From Oceaniferula marina (lineage in GTDB: Bacteria; Verrucomicrobiota; Verrucomicrobiia; Verrucomicrobiales; Akkermansiaceae), in assembly GCF_013391475.1 (NCBI RefSeq), contig NZ_JACBAZ010000002.1:471104-535103 (forward strand): a stretch of 64,000 bases of DNA, in the 5' to 3' direction. A program made the translations under genes and the position numbers. The notes under the pieces were generated by a model. The model ran no database searches and was not told the DNA's origin. It saw only the letters and a program-made list of their open reading frames with translations. Below, one piece after another: positions 32,251-42,501 of the stretch. Positions within the stretch are counted from its first letter, which is position 1; each line of letters opens with the position of its first letter.

Positions 32251-34445
32251 ATTTCGTTATCGATTTTTGTGGGTATGTTGCTTTTGAATCCCTTTGACCC
32301 GAATGGGTTTTGTAGCCTGAGTGTTGATTTTTTTTGTGATGTGATGGTTACTTTTTGAGTTTGCTTGTTCTTTCTTACAGCACTGACTTTGAAACCTCCC
32401 TCTGCACGCAGGTTGGTGAAGCTTGCATCGTCCCATGTGTCGGGAACACTGGGGAAAATTCGGATTTTATCACCCCAACTTTGCAAATACATTTCATGAA
32501 TGGCATCCATCAATAGGAAGTTTCCTTCGAGGGTAAATGGGCGGTAGGTGAATCCGCTGAGTCCGGATTTTGTTTGATCTCCGTTTACGTGGAAGCCGTT
32601 TCGGGTAACAAAGGCTCGTTCAAAGTCCGTAAGCAGGCGGGCTGCATCGTCGGGAAATCCAGCGCGAGCGGCGAGTGATGCGGCCCATGTGAAGGAGTAT
32701 CCCACCCATGCTCCAGAGCCTTCATCGATTAATTGCCGGACGGTGGCACGTACGGCTTCGCGCTCTTTTTCGCCCTGATCGATGTTGAGTGTCGCGAGTG
32801 GGTGAATTGCCATGGCGTGTGAGAAATGCCGATGGCTGTTTTTGAAGGGAGTGCCTTTACTGACGAGAAGCGCTTTTGTCTTAGGGTCGAATTGAAGGGG
32901 CGGCATCTTTTTCTGGTAGGCAGCCCATTTTTTTGCATCGTTAGACTTGCCGAGAGCGTGCGCCATTTCCTCTAGAGCCTGGAGCGACCATGTAAGAAGC
33001 GCTTGGTCGAAATTGGAGTTGGGTTCGAGATAGGCTTCCCAGCGCTGGTCATGCCACTCTGGACTGGACGAAGTTTTGAGGTAGAGTTTTCCATTTTTTT
33101 CGTCGGTGAGTTGGAGTGTGGAGCTAGTGATTTCTTCGAACCAAGGGTAGGCTGTGTCGGCTAGGAACTGATCATCGCCAGATGTTTTCCAGTGTTGATA
33201 AAAGGCGTGACCGTTCCAAAGTCCGGCGGTAAGGCTCATGGCATATTGACCCCATCCGCCCATCGCTTGGCCTTTGTGGGTCATAACTCCAGGTACCATG
33301 GCGGTATCGAGATCAAAGAAGTCTTTACCGTATTTTCGGAACTGAGGCATACGATCAACGTAGTAGTTGATATAGGACATGCCGGGGTCAACGAGACCTG
33401 CTGCCTGCCAAGCGACGTAGGTCATTTGGGTATTGAGATCGTTGTGGTAGTCTCCTTTCCATGGTGGCAGTCCTCCGGCGTCCGCAGTCCACACGCCTTG
33501 GAGTGGCATTGGGCTGGCGTGAGCACGGCTGCCGGATCCGTAGTAGTATTTAACAAGGTTGTAGTGGTGTTGGAGTCGTGGACGTGGGATGGTGACGGAG
33601 GATGCGTTGTAGAGATTGTTCCACCAGGATTTGTGAGAGGTGTGAAGATTTTTCCAACCTGAGGAGAAGCTGTCGGCGATGATTTTGTCGACATGGTTGC
33701 GGGGGGATTTTGCATTTTCGTTTGTGGCTGTGGCGATGGCGACCAGCAGGTGGTCTTCCATTGGCTGCCAACGCACCCCGAAGGTAAATTCCAGTTCCTC
33801 AGCAGTTTTTTGAGTGTAGATGATGGAGTTGTTTTTTTTGACGATAGATGGTGCCGGGTATCCGAGTTTGTCGATGGATGCGGGACGGACAAATTTAAAT
33901 TCAGTGCCCTTGGGGACGCGAAGGAGGGTGACAGGTTTGGTTGCGGAAAAGAAAGCGTGTGCGGACTTTCCGTCGGTGAGTTTTACCTCGGCGGTGGCGG
34001 TGGAGAAGTCGAGGTGAAAGGTCTTGGCCGTAGTTCCCTCAGGGAGGGTCATGACGAGTCGTCCACCAGGGATTTTAGTCCATTTGGAACCGTTGTAGGT
34101 AGCGTCGAAATACTTATTCCAAGTGGCACGGTCTTTATTCTCGATTGATTTGAGCAGTGTCTTATAGTTGCGTTTGGAGTCGTAGACATTGGCGTTTCCT
34201 CTTTCGTCCCAGAGATCTCCGCGGTCGAGTGAGAGCCGGAGTTCCCGTCCTTCACCCCATAGCAGCCCCCCAGTCATTCCATTTCCGAGAGGAATGGCAT
34301 TGTCCCATTTTTTGATTGGTGCGGGCAACGTTAGTGAGTCTTTACCTAGGAGGTCATTTTGGCGCTCTTTGGATGTGACAATTTCTTCAGCATGAGAGGT
34401 AATGTGAAGAGATAGAGAGAGCGCTATGGTTAGATGCTTAAACAT
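32199..34445 (-). CDS. Divergent GH95-like secreted protein
   Basis: A 748-residue protein with a signal peptide cut near ITSHA. It keeps the GH95 outline: KWDNAIPLGNGMTGGLLWGE and LSLDRGDLWDERGN at the N-terminus, then MPLQGVWTADAGGLPPWKGD, YHNDLNTQMTYV, FSHAMAIHPLATL, FTLEGNFLLMDAIHEMYLQS and IFPSVPDTWDDASF. The typical WEHY block is replaced by AFYQHW and DGNFG by EGNFL, so it may have another substrate within this clan, for example a different L-sugar or a sulfated residue, or altered mechanism. It lies 31 bp after the GH2 gene in the operon. Its 3' end is duplicated downstream. Confidence 0.8.
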   Translation of the reverse strand: MFKHLTIALSLSLHITSHAEEIVTSKERQNDLLGKDSLTLPAPIKKWDNAIPLGNGMTGGLLWGEGRELRLSLDRGDLWDERGNANVYDSKRNYKTLLKSIENKDRATWNKYFDATYNGSKWTKIPGGRLVMTLPEGTTAKTFHLDFSTATAEVKLTDGKSAHAFFSATKPVTLLRVPKGTEFKFVRPASIDKLGYPAPSIVKKNNSIIYTQKTAEELEFTFGVRWQPMEDHLLVAIATATNENAKSPRNHVDKIIADSFSSGWKNLHTSHKSWWNNLYNASSVTIPRPRLQHHYNLVKYYYGSGSRAHASPMPLQGVWTADAGGLPPWKGDYHNDLNTQMTYVAWQAAGLVDPGMSYINYYVDRMPQFRKYGKDFFDLDTAMVPGVMTHKGQAMGGWGQYAMSLTAGLWNGHAFYQHWKTSGDDQFLADTAYPWFEEITSSTLQLTDEKNGKLYLKTSSSPEWHDQRWEAYLEPNSNFDQALLTWSLQALEEMAHALGKSNDAKKWAAYQKKMPPLQFDPKTKALLVSKGTPFKNSHRHFSHAMAIHPLATLNIDQGEKEREAVRATVRQLIDEGSGAWVGYSFTWAASLAARAGFPDDAARLLTDFERAFVTRNGFHVNGDQTKSGLSGFTYRPFTLEGNFLLMDAIHEMYLQSWGDKIRIFPSVPDTWDDASFTNLRAEGGFKVSAVRKNKQTQKVTITSQKKSTLRLQNPFGSKGFKSNIPTKIDNEIIAVVLQPDQSITLISN

Positions 34446-34476
34446 GATGATTTTTTGTGGTTGATCGTTGTGTGAA

Positions 34477-37400
34477 TTATTCCTCAGGAATCAGAACAAT
34501 GTCTGTGATCATGAGGTTGGGTCCAGTGGCGGCTTCGGCTTTGAGAATAAGTTGGCCATCGTTGGTGTCTTCTCGGATGAATGGGAACTCAACCCATCCG
34601 CCCTCGGTATGTGGGCCTAAGTGGTGGGTTTTTCCTTCGAAAGAAATGTTTCCGGTGCGTCCGTTTTTATTCCAGTCGTGGAAGCGAACGAGGACTTTGC
34701 CGGGAACGCCTGATCGAGGTGTGATGATTACTTTGACGTTTTTTCCGTGCCAGGCTGATCCGTCTTTATCTCGCCATACACCATCGGCTTCGACTTTGTA
34801 ATCGACACCTTCGCTTTGGCGGAGAATTTGGTCCCGCCCTTTACTCCATTTAGCCGTTTGGCCATGCGTTCCTACTTTACCAGCTGCGTTGATGTAGAGG
34901 TCGGCGTTGGTAAACTTCGCTGGAAGTTTTTGGAGTTTGATCGTGGGGTCGTGAAATAGCTTATCGAGGGCTTCGGTGGCCATCATGATCTGCGGACTAA
35001 ACTGCTTACCGGAGGTGTAGTGAATCAAACTTTGGCGGAGTTGCTTAACTTCCGGTAGTTTTTTTGCCTGATTCTTACTGATGTTGTAACCGCAGACGAG
35101 TAACTTTCCTTTGTCGACATTGGTTTCAAAGATGGAACCAAGCCGGCGATTGTGGTGAAAATCGGTGACGGGCTCAGCGATGGGGCGGTAAGTGTTTGGG
35201 GTGACACCTGTCAGGTCAAATCCTTTGGCTCCACGACAAATGCGGTGCCAGTTCCAATCTCCATGAGAAGGAGTCGGAAAGTCGGCAAAGGCCGGATGAT
35301 CAGAGCTGATACGCAGGCCAATGGTTTCGCGGTTCTGGCCGGGGAAGAAGGGAACCGACCAGTAGAGAGGAAACCAATGTGCTTGTTTGCTGGCTTTCGG
35401 GCCTCCGAATTGGTTGGCGATGAGGATCACCTTTTTTCCTTCAGCCAGTGCTGGCTTGGCTTCGCCTTCCCAGTCGGAGGTAACGAGTACCGATGAGGGC
35501 TGGGCAGTTGCCTTGACTTCCGGATAGATCCAGAGATCGTAGCTGTTGCTTAGTGAGTGTAATGCAATCTCAATGCTGAGAGTCGCTTGTGTGGCAACTG
35601 TGACGGATGTCATGTTGGGGGTGAATGAGCCGATTGGAGTGACTGATCCCGTGGGCGCAGAGAAGGGATCGATCTTGCCCTGATCGATGAGTTTTCCGTC
35701 GTTGGTCGTAAGTTTCCAAATGGCGGCTGCCTTATCGATTTTCTGTTCGCCATAGTGGTGAATGAGGGCATCGATGCTTGGTTTCTCAGACGCTTTGTAA
35801 ACGTATCCTGGCAGTTTGAGCAATGGGACCGTGGGTGCGCAGTAGTGGCGAAAACTTTTAAGGTCTGTGGTCCCTTTGCTGTCGTAGAATGAATCCAACC
35901 AACCAATCAGCGCTTCCCCTTGACCGGAGAAATCTTGCATGCCGAGGAGTTGGAAGCCACGGCACGATGGGGTGCGTAAGAAGGACTCGATTTCATCACG
36001 GTAGAGAATGCGGTTACTGGCGCCGGAGGCCATTTTGAGTTCTTCGCTGCGATCATAGAGGCCATTCTTTTTAGCCTCTTCAGCCATTTTCATCAGCCTG
36101 TAAGGTTTGAGTGGGCCGGTGTATTTGGGGAGTTCCTTTTTCCAATCGACGTAAACCGGCCATTGTCCGATTTCGTGGGAAATGATCGGGACGGAAGCCT
36201 TACTGTACTTCTCTTCATAGTCCCAGTTGGTGCCGAAATTGACTTTTTGACGAACCCAACCAATATGAGGGATGTTGTGGGTGGCATTAAAGTCGCAGAA
36301 TGGAGTGATTGTGCGCGCGGTGGATGCTGCGTAGAGGTGGCGTGGGTCGTGTTTTTTGGCATCGCGCATCCAAGTTCCGGTGACATCAAAGTTAGAGGTT
36401 CCGAGTTCGTTACCAATGGCAAAAAAGATGAACGATGGATGGTTACCGTAGGTATCGATGGTGCGGCGGATTTCGGCAAGCGCAAAGCTGTCGATGCTGC
36501 GGTCGTTATGACCCAAGCCTTTGGGGTGACCAAGGGTATCCATTTCCTTGCGTTTGTTGGGTTTGGTCATCCAGTGGTCAATCCAGATCGGGGCTTCAAC
36601 CTGGAGGTAGATGCCGAGTTCGTCAGCTGCTACAAAAGCGGCTTTTGGTGGGCACCATGAGTGGAAACGGGCATGGTTCAGGTTGTGGTCTTTATAAACT
36701 TGCCAGACTTTTTTCCAACCTTCTACGGTGACGGGAGGATGACCGGTAAGAGGGAAGACAGCACATTCTAGGTTGCCTCGCATAAATGCGGGTTTTCCAT
36801 TGATTAGTAGTTGGTTGCCTTGGCGGGAGACTTCACGAAAGCCAAAGCGCGTAATGGAGCTATCAATGACGGTTCCACCCTGAAGCAAGTCCACTTGGAC
36901 TTGATAGGTTTTCGGATTAAATTCGGACCAGGTTTGAGGCTGGTTGATTCGACTTTCGAGAGTCGTCGAAAAATGGCCCGAAGCATCGATATCGGCTTCA
37001 AATGCCCGTCCGCTGCCGTTGTTGATGCAGATGGCTTTCAGCTGAAGGGGGCCTTGACCAGAGCCGGTGACTTCTACCTTTAACTGGCCATTGTTCGATG
37101 GGAAAACGCGAACGAAGTCAATGTGGTTGTCGGGCACAGCTCGGAGTTCGATTTTTCCGACGATGCCGTTCCAAATCGATTGAGTTTGGTCACCGTAGGC
37201 GTGGCCTTTGTCACCAATGGGGTGAACCATCCGGTTATCGATCCGCACTGTGATTTGGTGCTGACCGGGAGTGAGTTTTCCTAAAACATGCTTGTGGGCT
37301 GTGTTCAGTGAGTCTTGAGGTGGGGAGATTTCCTTGCCGTCGATCCAGACACGGGATTGCCACATCACACGCTCAAGAATGAGTTGGGTGCTCATGTTTT

Positions 37401-37704
37401 TCCAGTCTTCAGGAATGGTGATAGTGCGTGAGTAATAGGCTGGCCCCGTATAGGCATACTCGCGGTTGAGGTGATAATTGTATGGGATGGATTTCGTGAT
37501 GTGTGGGCCTTTTTTTGCCAGATCGGTAGTGCCGGGCAAAGTCATGGTGTCGTTCCATTTCCATTTGCTGGGCTCGGTTTTGATCATCTGATCACTAGGG
37601 TCTAACTGAAGATTCCAAGTGCCGGAAAGATCAATGGGTTGAGTTTGAGCTGTGAGGATGTGAGTCATCAGAAGTAAGAGTAGAGTGGTGGCTTGTAATG
37701 TCAT
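34477..37704 (-). CDS. Glycoside hydrolase family 2 enzyme
   Basis: A 1075-residue secreted GH2 protein (signal cut near LTAQ). The sugar-binding domain is at 25-200 (LSGTWNLQLDPSD, YYSRTITIPEDW, RVWIDGKEI). An Ig-like domain follows, and the TIM barrel starts at FGFREVSRQGNQLLINGKPA. Glu433 in FFAIGNELGTS is the expected acid/base and Glu511 in IISHEIGQW the expected nucleophile. The last 400 residues add further beta domains, ending in a binding-type domain (VLVRFHDWNKNGRTGNISFE, GGWVEFPFI). GH2 members cleave beta-galactosides, beta-glucuronides, beta-mannosides and others. The specificity here is open; galactose or glucuronate branches of a fucose-rich glycan would fit the neighbours. Confidence 0.9.
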   Translation of the reverse strand: MTLQATTLLLLLMTHILTAQTQPIDLSGTWNLQLDPSDQMIKTEPSKWKWNDTMTLPGTTDLAKKGPHITKSIPYNYHLNREYAYTGPAYYSRTITIPEDWKNMSTQLILERVMWQSRVWIDGKEISPPQDSLNTAHKHVLGKLTPGQHQITVRIDNRMVHPIGDKGHAYGDQTQSIWNGIVGKIELRAVPDNHIDFVRVFPSNNGQLKVEVTGSGQGPLQLKAICINNGSGRAFEADIDASGHFSTTLESRINQPQTWSEFNPKTYQVQVDLLQGGTVIDSSITRFGFREVSRQGNQLLINGKPAFMRGNLECAVFPLTGHPPVTVEGWKKVWQVYKDHNLNHARFHSWCPPKAAFVAADELGIYLQVEAPIWIDHWMTKPNKRKEMDTLGHPKGLGHNDRSIDSFALAEIRRTIDTYGNHPSFIFFAIGNELGTSNFDVTGTWMRDAKKHDPRHLYAASTARTITPFCDFNATHNIPHIGWVRQKVNFGTNWDYEEKYSKASVPIISHEIGQWPVYVDWKKELPKYTGPLKPYRLMKMAEEAKKNGLYDRSEELKMASGASNRILYRDEIESFLRTPSCRGFQLLGMQDFSGQGEALIGWLDSFYDSKGTTDLKSFRHYCAPTVPLLKLPGYVYKASEKPSIDALIHHYGEQKIDKAAAIWKLTTNDGKLIDQGKIDPFSAPTGSVTPIGSFTPNMTSVTVATQATLSIEIALHSLSNSYDLWIYPEVKATAQPSSVLVTSDWEGEAKPALAEGKKVILIANQFGGPKASKQAHWFPLYWSVPFFPGQNRETIGLRISSDHPAFADFPTPSHGDWNWHRICRGAKGFDLTGVTPNTYRPIAEPVTDFHHNRRLGSIFETNVDKGKLLVCGYNISKNQAKKLPEVKQLRQSLIHYTSGKQFSPQIMMATEALDKLFHDPTIKLQKLPAKFTNADLYINAAGKVGTHGQTAKWSKGRDQILRQSEGVDYKVEADGVWRDKDGSAWHGKNVKVIITPRSGVPGKVLVRFHDWNKNGRTGNISFEGKTHHLGPHTEGGWVEFPFIREDTNDGQLILKAEAATGPNLMITDIVLIPEE

Positions 37705-37724
37705 GTTCTATTAGAGTGTGTGAT

Positions 37725-39185
37725 TTATTGAAGCTGGTAACGTTTGACTTCTTCTTGAAGTTTTTGTTGGAGGATTTTCACTTTTTCCGGGAGTTGGGAT
37801 GCGAGGTTCTTAGTTTCTCCTAGATCTTGTTTCAGGTTGTAGAGTTGTGGTTGTTTGCTGTTGATGAGCTTCCAGTTGCCTTTGCGGATCGTCATGGTCC
37901 GGCGGCCGCAGATGAGAAATTCACGTGCCGCTGCACGATGGTCCAGGAGTGCGGGGAGATGGTTTTGAGAGTCGGTCTGATGGGGGGGCTCTATTGATTG
38001 TCCGGTGAGTTTTGCCAGAGAGGCGAGCAGGTCAACTTGACTGATCACGGCATCGGAGTTTCCTGCTGCAATGGTTCCTTTCCAAGTGACAATGAAGGGG
38101 ACGCGGGTACCTCCTTCGTAGGGGGTGTACTTGGTTCCGCGCAAGGGGCCTGCGGGGTTGAAGTTTTTCTTTTGAGCCGCAGCAAGCGATCCGTCCAGGT
38201 AGGCGTCTTCGAGCTTCGGCCCGTTGTCACTGGAGAAAATAATCAGGGTGTTTTGGTGGAGTTTGAGTTGAGTGAGTTCCCGGGTGAGTTGACCAACACA
38301 GTCGTCGAGCTGCAGGGTCATGTCACCGCGAGGTCCGAGTCCGCTTTTACCGGAAAAACGAGGATGAAATAGCCGCGGGGCGTGGATGTCAGCAGTGGAG
38401 AAGTAGAGAAAAAATGGTTGGTCTTTGTGTTTGCGGATATACTGGATGGCCTTGGCTGCGAGGTCGTCAGCCATGGTTTCATCGTCCCAGCGGGCTGCCA
38501 TACCACCGGTCATGGTGCCGATGCGGCCAACTCCTCCGTGAATGGTGCCGTTGTGGTGATCTCCGGGACGGCATTTGACCTTCACCCGATCCGGGAACTC
38601 TTTGACGGTCGGCTCAGTCCCTACTTTTTTACCGTAACTAACAAACAGAGGGTCGGAGGGGTCGAGATTGGCTACGCGTCCGTTTTCGAGGTAGACACAC
38701 GGCGTGCGGTCATTGGTAGCGGGAATGATGTAGCTGTAGTCAAAGCCGATTTCGTTTGGACCCGGTTTGATCTTGGTGTTCCAGTTGATCGGAGCCTTGC
38801 CATCACCCAGACCAAGATGCCATTTGCCGATACAGGCTGTGGCATACCCGGCCTGTTTGAGCATCGACGGTAGTGTTTGGTGTTCGGGGTTGATGATGAG
38901 TTTGGCATCACCACGGGCAATGCCTGTTCCGTTTTGGCGGAAGGGAAGCTTACCGGTCAACAGGGAGTAGCGTGAGGGGGTGCAGGTCGCAGCAGCAGCG
39001 TAGCCATCGGTGAAGCGGATGCCATCTTTTGCCAGTTGGTCAATGTGGGGTGTTCGAATCGCAGTCGCGCCGTAACAGGATAGGTCACCGTATCCCAAAT
39101 CATCCGTGTAGATGATGATGATGTTAGGTCGGGTGCTTGCGAGTGAGAGGGATGACAGCGCAATGAGTGTCAGGAGGATTTTCAT
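37725..39185 (-). CDS. Secreted sulfatase
   Basis: A 486-residue sulfatase. The signal peptide is short (MKILLTLIALSSLSLAS). PNIIIIYTDDLGYGDLSCYG binds metal, C68-T-P-S-R72 is the formylglycine motif, and GKWHLGLGDGK and SSDNGP follow. It is a close paralogue of the sulfatase at 45261-46790: both contain IGFDYS, a TNDR-PCVYLEN block, NLDP-DPL, a GG-ARWDDETMAD-like block and YEGGTRVPF. It lies 20 bp before the GH2 gene in transcript order, in the middle of the operon, so desulfation is built into the same induced pathway. Confidence 0.93.
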   Translation of the reverse strand: MKILLTLIALSSLSLASTRPNIIIIYTDDLGYGDLSCYGATAIRTPHIDQLAKDGIRFTDGYAAAATCTPSRYSLLTGKLPFRQNGTGIARGDAKLIINPEHQTLPSMLKQAGYATACIGKWHLGLGDGKAPINWNTKIKPGPNEIGFDYSYIIPATNDRTPCVYLENGRVANLDPSDPLFVSYGKKVGTEPTVKEFPDRVKVKCRPGDHHNGTIHGGVGRIGTMTGGMAARWDDETMADDLAAKAIQYIRKHKDQPFFLYFSTADIHAPRLFHPRFSGKSGLGPRGDMTLQLDDCVGQLTRELTQLKLHQNTLIIFSSDNGPKLEDAYLDGSLAAAQKKNFNPAGPLRGTKYTPYEGGTRVPFIVTWKGTIAAGNSDAVISQVDLLASLAKLTGQSIEPPHQTDSQNHLPALLDHRAAAREFLICGRRTMTIRKGNWKLINSKQPQLYNLKQDLGETKNLASQLPEKVKILQQKLQEEVKRYQLQ

Positions 39186-39213
39186 GGGTTCGTGTTGGTT
39201 AAGAACGGTTTTG

Positions 39214-42200
39214 TTACGTATGCTTGATCATTTGAAGCCCGTCTTCTGCTTGTTTGATCAGGGACCTGGCTTCTTGATCCTGACGAGCCTGTAGGTCATC
39301 ATCAAAAACCAGCAGGTTGGGAAGGCTGGTAGCGAAATAATCGATAGTGGCCTTTTGTTGAAGTTTTTGTTTCCCGTAATGAAGCAAGCTTTCAAACAGC
39401 GCGTTTGCTTCATTTTTTCGATCAAGCTCGAGCAGTGCCAGACCTCGATAGTAACTCAGAGGGCTGTGTTCGATGGCTTCCATTCCTGCAAAGTCACCGA
39501 TTTCTTCTGCGGCTTCTGTGAATCTGGAGGCCGCTTCGTCGTACTTGCCCATGGCGTTGAGACTGCGGCCTAACCAATAGTTGACATTGGCTTTGGCCTG
39601 TAGCGGGTGGTAGGCTTCGCCGAGTGATTCCGGGGTGTCCATGGCAGCGCGGAAGTGCTTGAGTGCTTCTTCTGCATTTCCTCCATCCAGGTGTTTTTGT
39701 CCCAGGAGAAGGTGAGCGGTGGTGTATTGTTTGAGCACCATACCCTCACCTCCTTCCCACGGGTGGAAGCGACGTGATATGATCAGATCGAGCGCTGCGT
39801 CCGGGCGCCCGGATTCGTTGAGCAGCGTGGCGAGCGCGACGACGGCGTCATCGCGCTGCATCACGAGTTCGCGGTGGTTTTCGAGAAATGCGAGACGTTG
39901 TCCGGAGTTCCGTCCTCCTTTGTCGGCGAGTTGGTCTGCTTCTGCGATCAGTCGGGCATCACTAGGCGCCAGAGCGATCGCCCTTTGGTAATAGTGGTTC
40001 GCTTGTTCGTAGTCATGTTGTTGGTTCCAGACCGCGATGCCGAGGTTGCGGTAAATTTGCGGGATCTTACTCTGCGCTTGTTCGGCTGTTTGCCAGACGC
40101 GAATGGCATCAGCGTGGCGCTTTTTATCGTAGTAGTAGTTGCCCAGCGCGTAGCAGGCGAGAGGGTCGCCTCCGGGTTCTTCGATTGCCCACTCGAGGAT
40201 CAGCATTTCCTCGGCGCGGGATGGGAAGAAGTAGTCGGATGATTGATCTCTGGCTTGGCTGAGTGTTTGCTCGCTCTCGGGGATGCCGGCTTGTTGCTCA
40301 AGCCATGCCTGGACGTAACGGGTCATGGCGCTTCGTTCCGACGGGTTGGGAACCGCAACCTCGATGACGGGGTGGCTGTGATGCCATTCCAGCAGCAGCA
40401 GGGCTTCGGAATGGAATCCGGCTTCGATATAATCAAAGACGAGATCGAGAATGGTTTGGGCGTCGTTGCGACAGCGGTCGAGGAACTCGGTTTTCAGACA
40501 TGGGTCATTGCTGATTAGAGCCTGCTCAAAGCGGGCCCAGTGGTCGAGCGGATCCTGGTCAAGCAGGTGGTGGATCGTGGTGGATGCGGCATCGGTTTCA
40601 CCGAGTGGCCTGCGGATGGCTGCTTTAAGAACTTGGGCTTTATTGTTTTGACGATTGGTGTCGAGTGACGATTCGAGGTGCTCGAGAGCACTTGCCCAGT
40701 CGTGACGGCAGGCATCGATACATGCAATCTGGTAGTATGCCGGACTCCGCCATGCGTAATCCCAGGTGGCTTTATAGAAGAGGGGGTATGCTTCGTTATT
40801 TTTGCCGAGCCGGAGGAGGCAAAGCCCCAAAAAGTAGTGGGCTTCGCCGGTGACCGGGTTCGGATGCCGGTGGGTGAGTTGCTGGATCGATTCGTTCAGG
40901 TGCTGGGCGGCTTCGGTGAGTTGTCCGCGCTCGAGGAGACGTTTTCCGAGGGCCAGGTGGCAGCGGCAATCGGCGGGGTCGCGTTCTAAGGCTTCGTTCC
41001 AGTAGTCTTCGGGGTTGCGGGTCGGGTGACGGTATTGCTCGAGGTGCTCTCCGGTGAGGAAGAGGCTGTCTTGGGACGGGATATCCTCGGGCATCGGCGG
41101 TTCGGTGGCCAGTGGGCGTTCGCGTTCGAGTTTGGAGGGGTCGACGCCCTGGTACTTCAGGATGGCTTGGCCACTTGCACTGAGCAATCGCACCTGAAGA
41201 TCAGCTGGCGATTCGCCGGGGAAGCGGGTGGCATCGTTTTTCCAGCTTTCACCGGGTTGGAGGCTGAGGGTGAATTCAGTGAGTAATTCCCCACGGTAGT
41301 AGAGGATGAGCTTGGCTTCTGAGATGGCTTTGGACACACACAGTCCGAGTTCGATGTTGCGGTCTTCACGGATAGAGCATGCGAGTGCGGCTTCCTGGTT
41401 TGCCTGTTGCACCGGGCCGATGTTTTGGATCGGCCACCAGAACTGGGAGAACGTTTTGGTTTCGTAGGGGGCGAGGTAGGTGAAGTCCGGCTGGTTATCT
41501 GTAAAGACACCGGCCATGAGTTCGACATAAGGGCCGTTGTTGTCGGTCAGTTCACGATCCCAGGCCCAGCCAAAGGCGTCGTTGCCCCAGGTCCATTGTT
41601 TTTTTCCGGGGGAAACGTGACGGTTGGCCACGTGGACAAAGCCACCGTTGGCAAGATGGTCGTATCCGCCGAAAAAGCCGTCGTTCGTCTGGCAGACCAT
41701 GTAGCTGGTGGGGACCGGGATGTTTTTGTACCAACTCAGGTCATTGGCATCTGGTCGGTCCTGATAGGGGATGTCGTAGTATGGATTGTTGGCAACGGGG
41801 AACGAGGACATCGCGCGCACGGCGTGGTCTGCGACATAGTGGACGTCCGGCGGGAAAAACGATTGGTATTGGTCGTGGACCATGGCCGCGACGTTGGCCC
41901 ACCAGAGGAAGGTGTGGGTCAGTGGCGTGCGGTTGTAGAGGCGCGCGCGCAGCTCGATGAGTGACGAGTCAGGGCGCAGGCGAATGCCGTGCATGCCCTT
42001 GAGCCGGTTGAGCGGGTCGTGCTCTGACATCCAAACGGTGCGGGCACCATCGGATTCTTCTTCGATGTGTATATCTGTGGGAAGGTAGGTTCCTGGTCGG
42101 TGGTGCTGTGGCCAATTGAACTCGACACCACCCGATATCCAAGGTCCTGCGAGACCGACGAGGGCAGGTTTGATGACATCCTGACGGTAGAAAAAGTCGT

Positions 42201-42468
42201 AGTTGTTATTGGTTTTATCCTGACCGGTGAATATGCGCCCGCCGATCTCGGGTAGCATGCTCAGTCGGACAAAATCGTTTTCCAGCAGAACGGATTGATA
42301 GGATGCATCGACGGGTTCGTCATAAACTTTATCGACGAAGGGGACGGGGTAGACTTTCCCGCAGCTTCCTTGATAGACGCGCTTTTCGAAGAAAAGTGGG
42401 TTTTTCTCAGGTTCTCCGAGCGGATAAGTCGGGATCGATTGACGGGAGATGTGTGCTTGAACAGACAT
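39214..42468 (-). CDS. DUF5107 and TPR-repeat protein
   Basis: A 1084-residue protein without a signal peptide. Residues about 40-345 are a DUF5107 domain, a sugar-mutarotase-like beta fold: SVLLENDFVRLSMLPEIGGR, FFYRQDVIKPALVGLAGPWI, GGVEFNWPQHHRPGTYLPTD. Residues about 460-1080 are tetratricopeptide repeats (CRCHLALGKRLLERGQLTEA, YALGNYYYDKKRHADAIRVW, YYQRAIALAPSDARLIAEAD). The family is widespread next to glycoside hydrolases but has no agreed reaction. A predicted cytoplasmic sugar-binding or epimerising enzyme on a TPR scaffold fits, since it lies between the sugar porter (33 bp upstream) and the secreted enzymes. Confidence 0.85.
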   Translation of the reverse strand: MSVQAHISRQSIPTYPLGEPEKNPLFFEKRVYQGSCGKVYPVPFVDKVYDEPVDASYQSVLLENDFVRLSMLPEIGGRIFTGQDKTNNNYDFFYRQDVIKPALVGLAGPWISGGVEFNWPQHHRPGTYLPTDIHIEEESDGARTVWMSEHDPLNRLKGMHGIRLRPDSSLIELRARLYNRTPLTHTFLWWANVAAMVHDQYQSFFPPDVHYVADHAVRAMSSFPVANNPYYDIPYQDRPDANDLSWYKNIPVPTSYMVCQTNDGFFGGYDHLANGGFVHVANRHVSPGKKQWTWGNDAFGWAWDRELTDNNGPYVELMAGVFTDNQPDFTYLAPYETKTFSQFWWPIQNIGPVQQANQEAALACSIREDRNIELGLCVSKAISEAKLILYYRGELLTEFTLSLQPGESWKNDATRFPGESPADLQVRLLSASGQAILKYQGVDPSKLERERPLATEPPMPEDIPSQDSLFLTGEHLEQYRHPTRNPEDYWNEALERDPADCRCHLALGKRLLERGQLTEAAQHLNESIQQLTHRHPNPVTGEAHYFLGLCLLRLGKNNEAYPLFYKATWDYAWRSPAYYQIACIDACRHDWASALEHLESSLDTNRQNNKAQVLKAAIRRPLGETDAASTTIHHLLDQDPLDHWARFEQALISNDPCLKTEFLDRCRNDAQTILDLVFDYIEAGFHSEALLLLEWHHSHPVIEVAVPNPSERSAMTRYVQAWLEQQAGIPESEQTLSQARDQSSDYFFPSRAEEMLILEWAIEEPGGDPLACYALGNYYYDKKRHADAIRVWQTAEQAQSKIPQIYRNLGIAVWNQQHDYEQANHYYQRAIALAPSDARLIAEADQLADKGGRNSGQRLAFLENHRELVMQRDDAVVALATLLNESGRPDAALDLIISRRFHPWEGGEGMVLKQYTTAHLLLGQKHLDGGNAEEALKHFRAAMDTPESLGEAYHPLQAKANVNYWLGRSLNAMGKYDEAASRFTEAAEEIGDFAGMEAIEHSPLSYYRGLALLELDRKNEANALFESLLHYGKQKLQQKATIDYFATSLPNLLVFDDDLQARQDQEARSLIKQAEDGLQMIKHT

Positions 42469-42501
42469 ATGGGTGAGTTGAAATGGGATGATCTTCTATT
42501 T

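Noticed and set aside
33192-34148. Antisense frames opposite the divergent GH95-like gene
   Set aside because: Val-, Gly- and Phe-rich shadow frames without start signals or domains.
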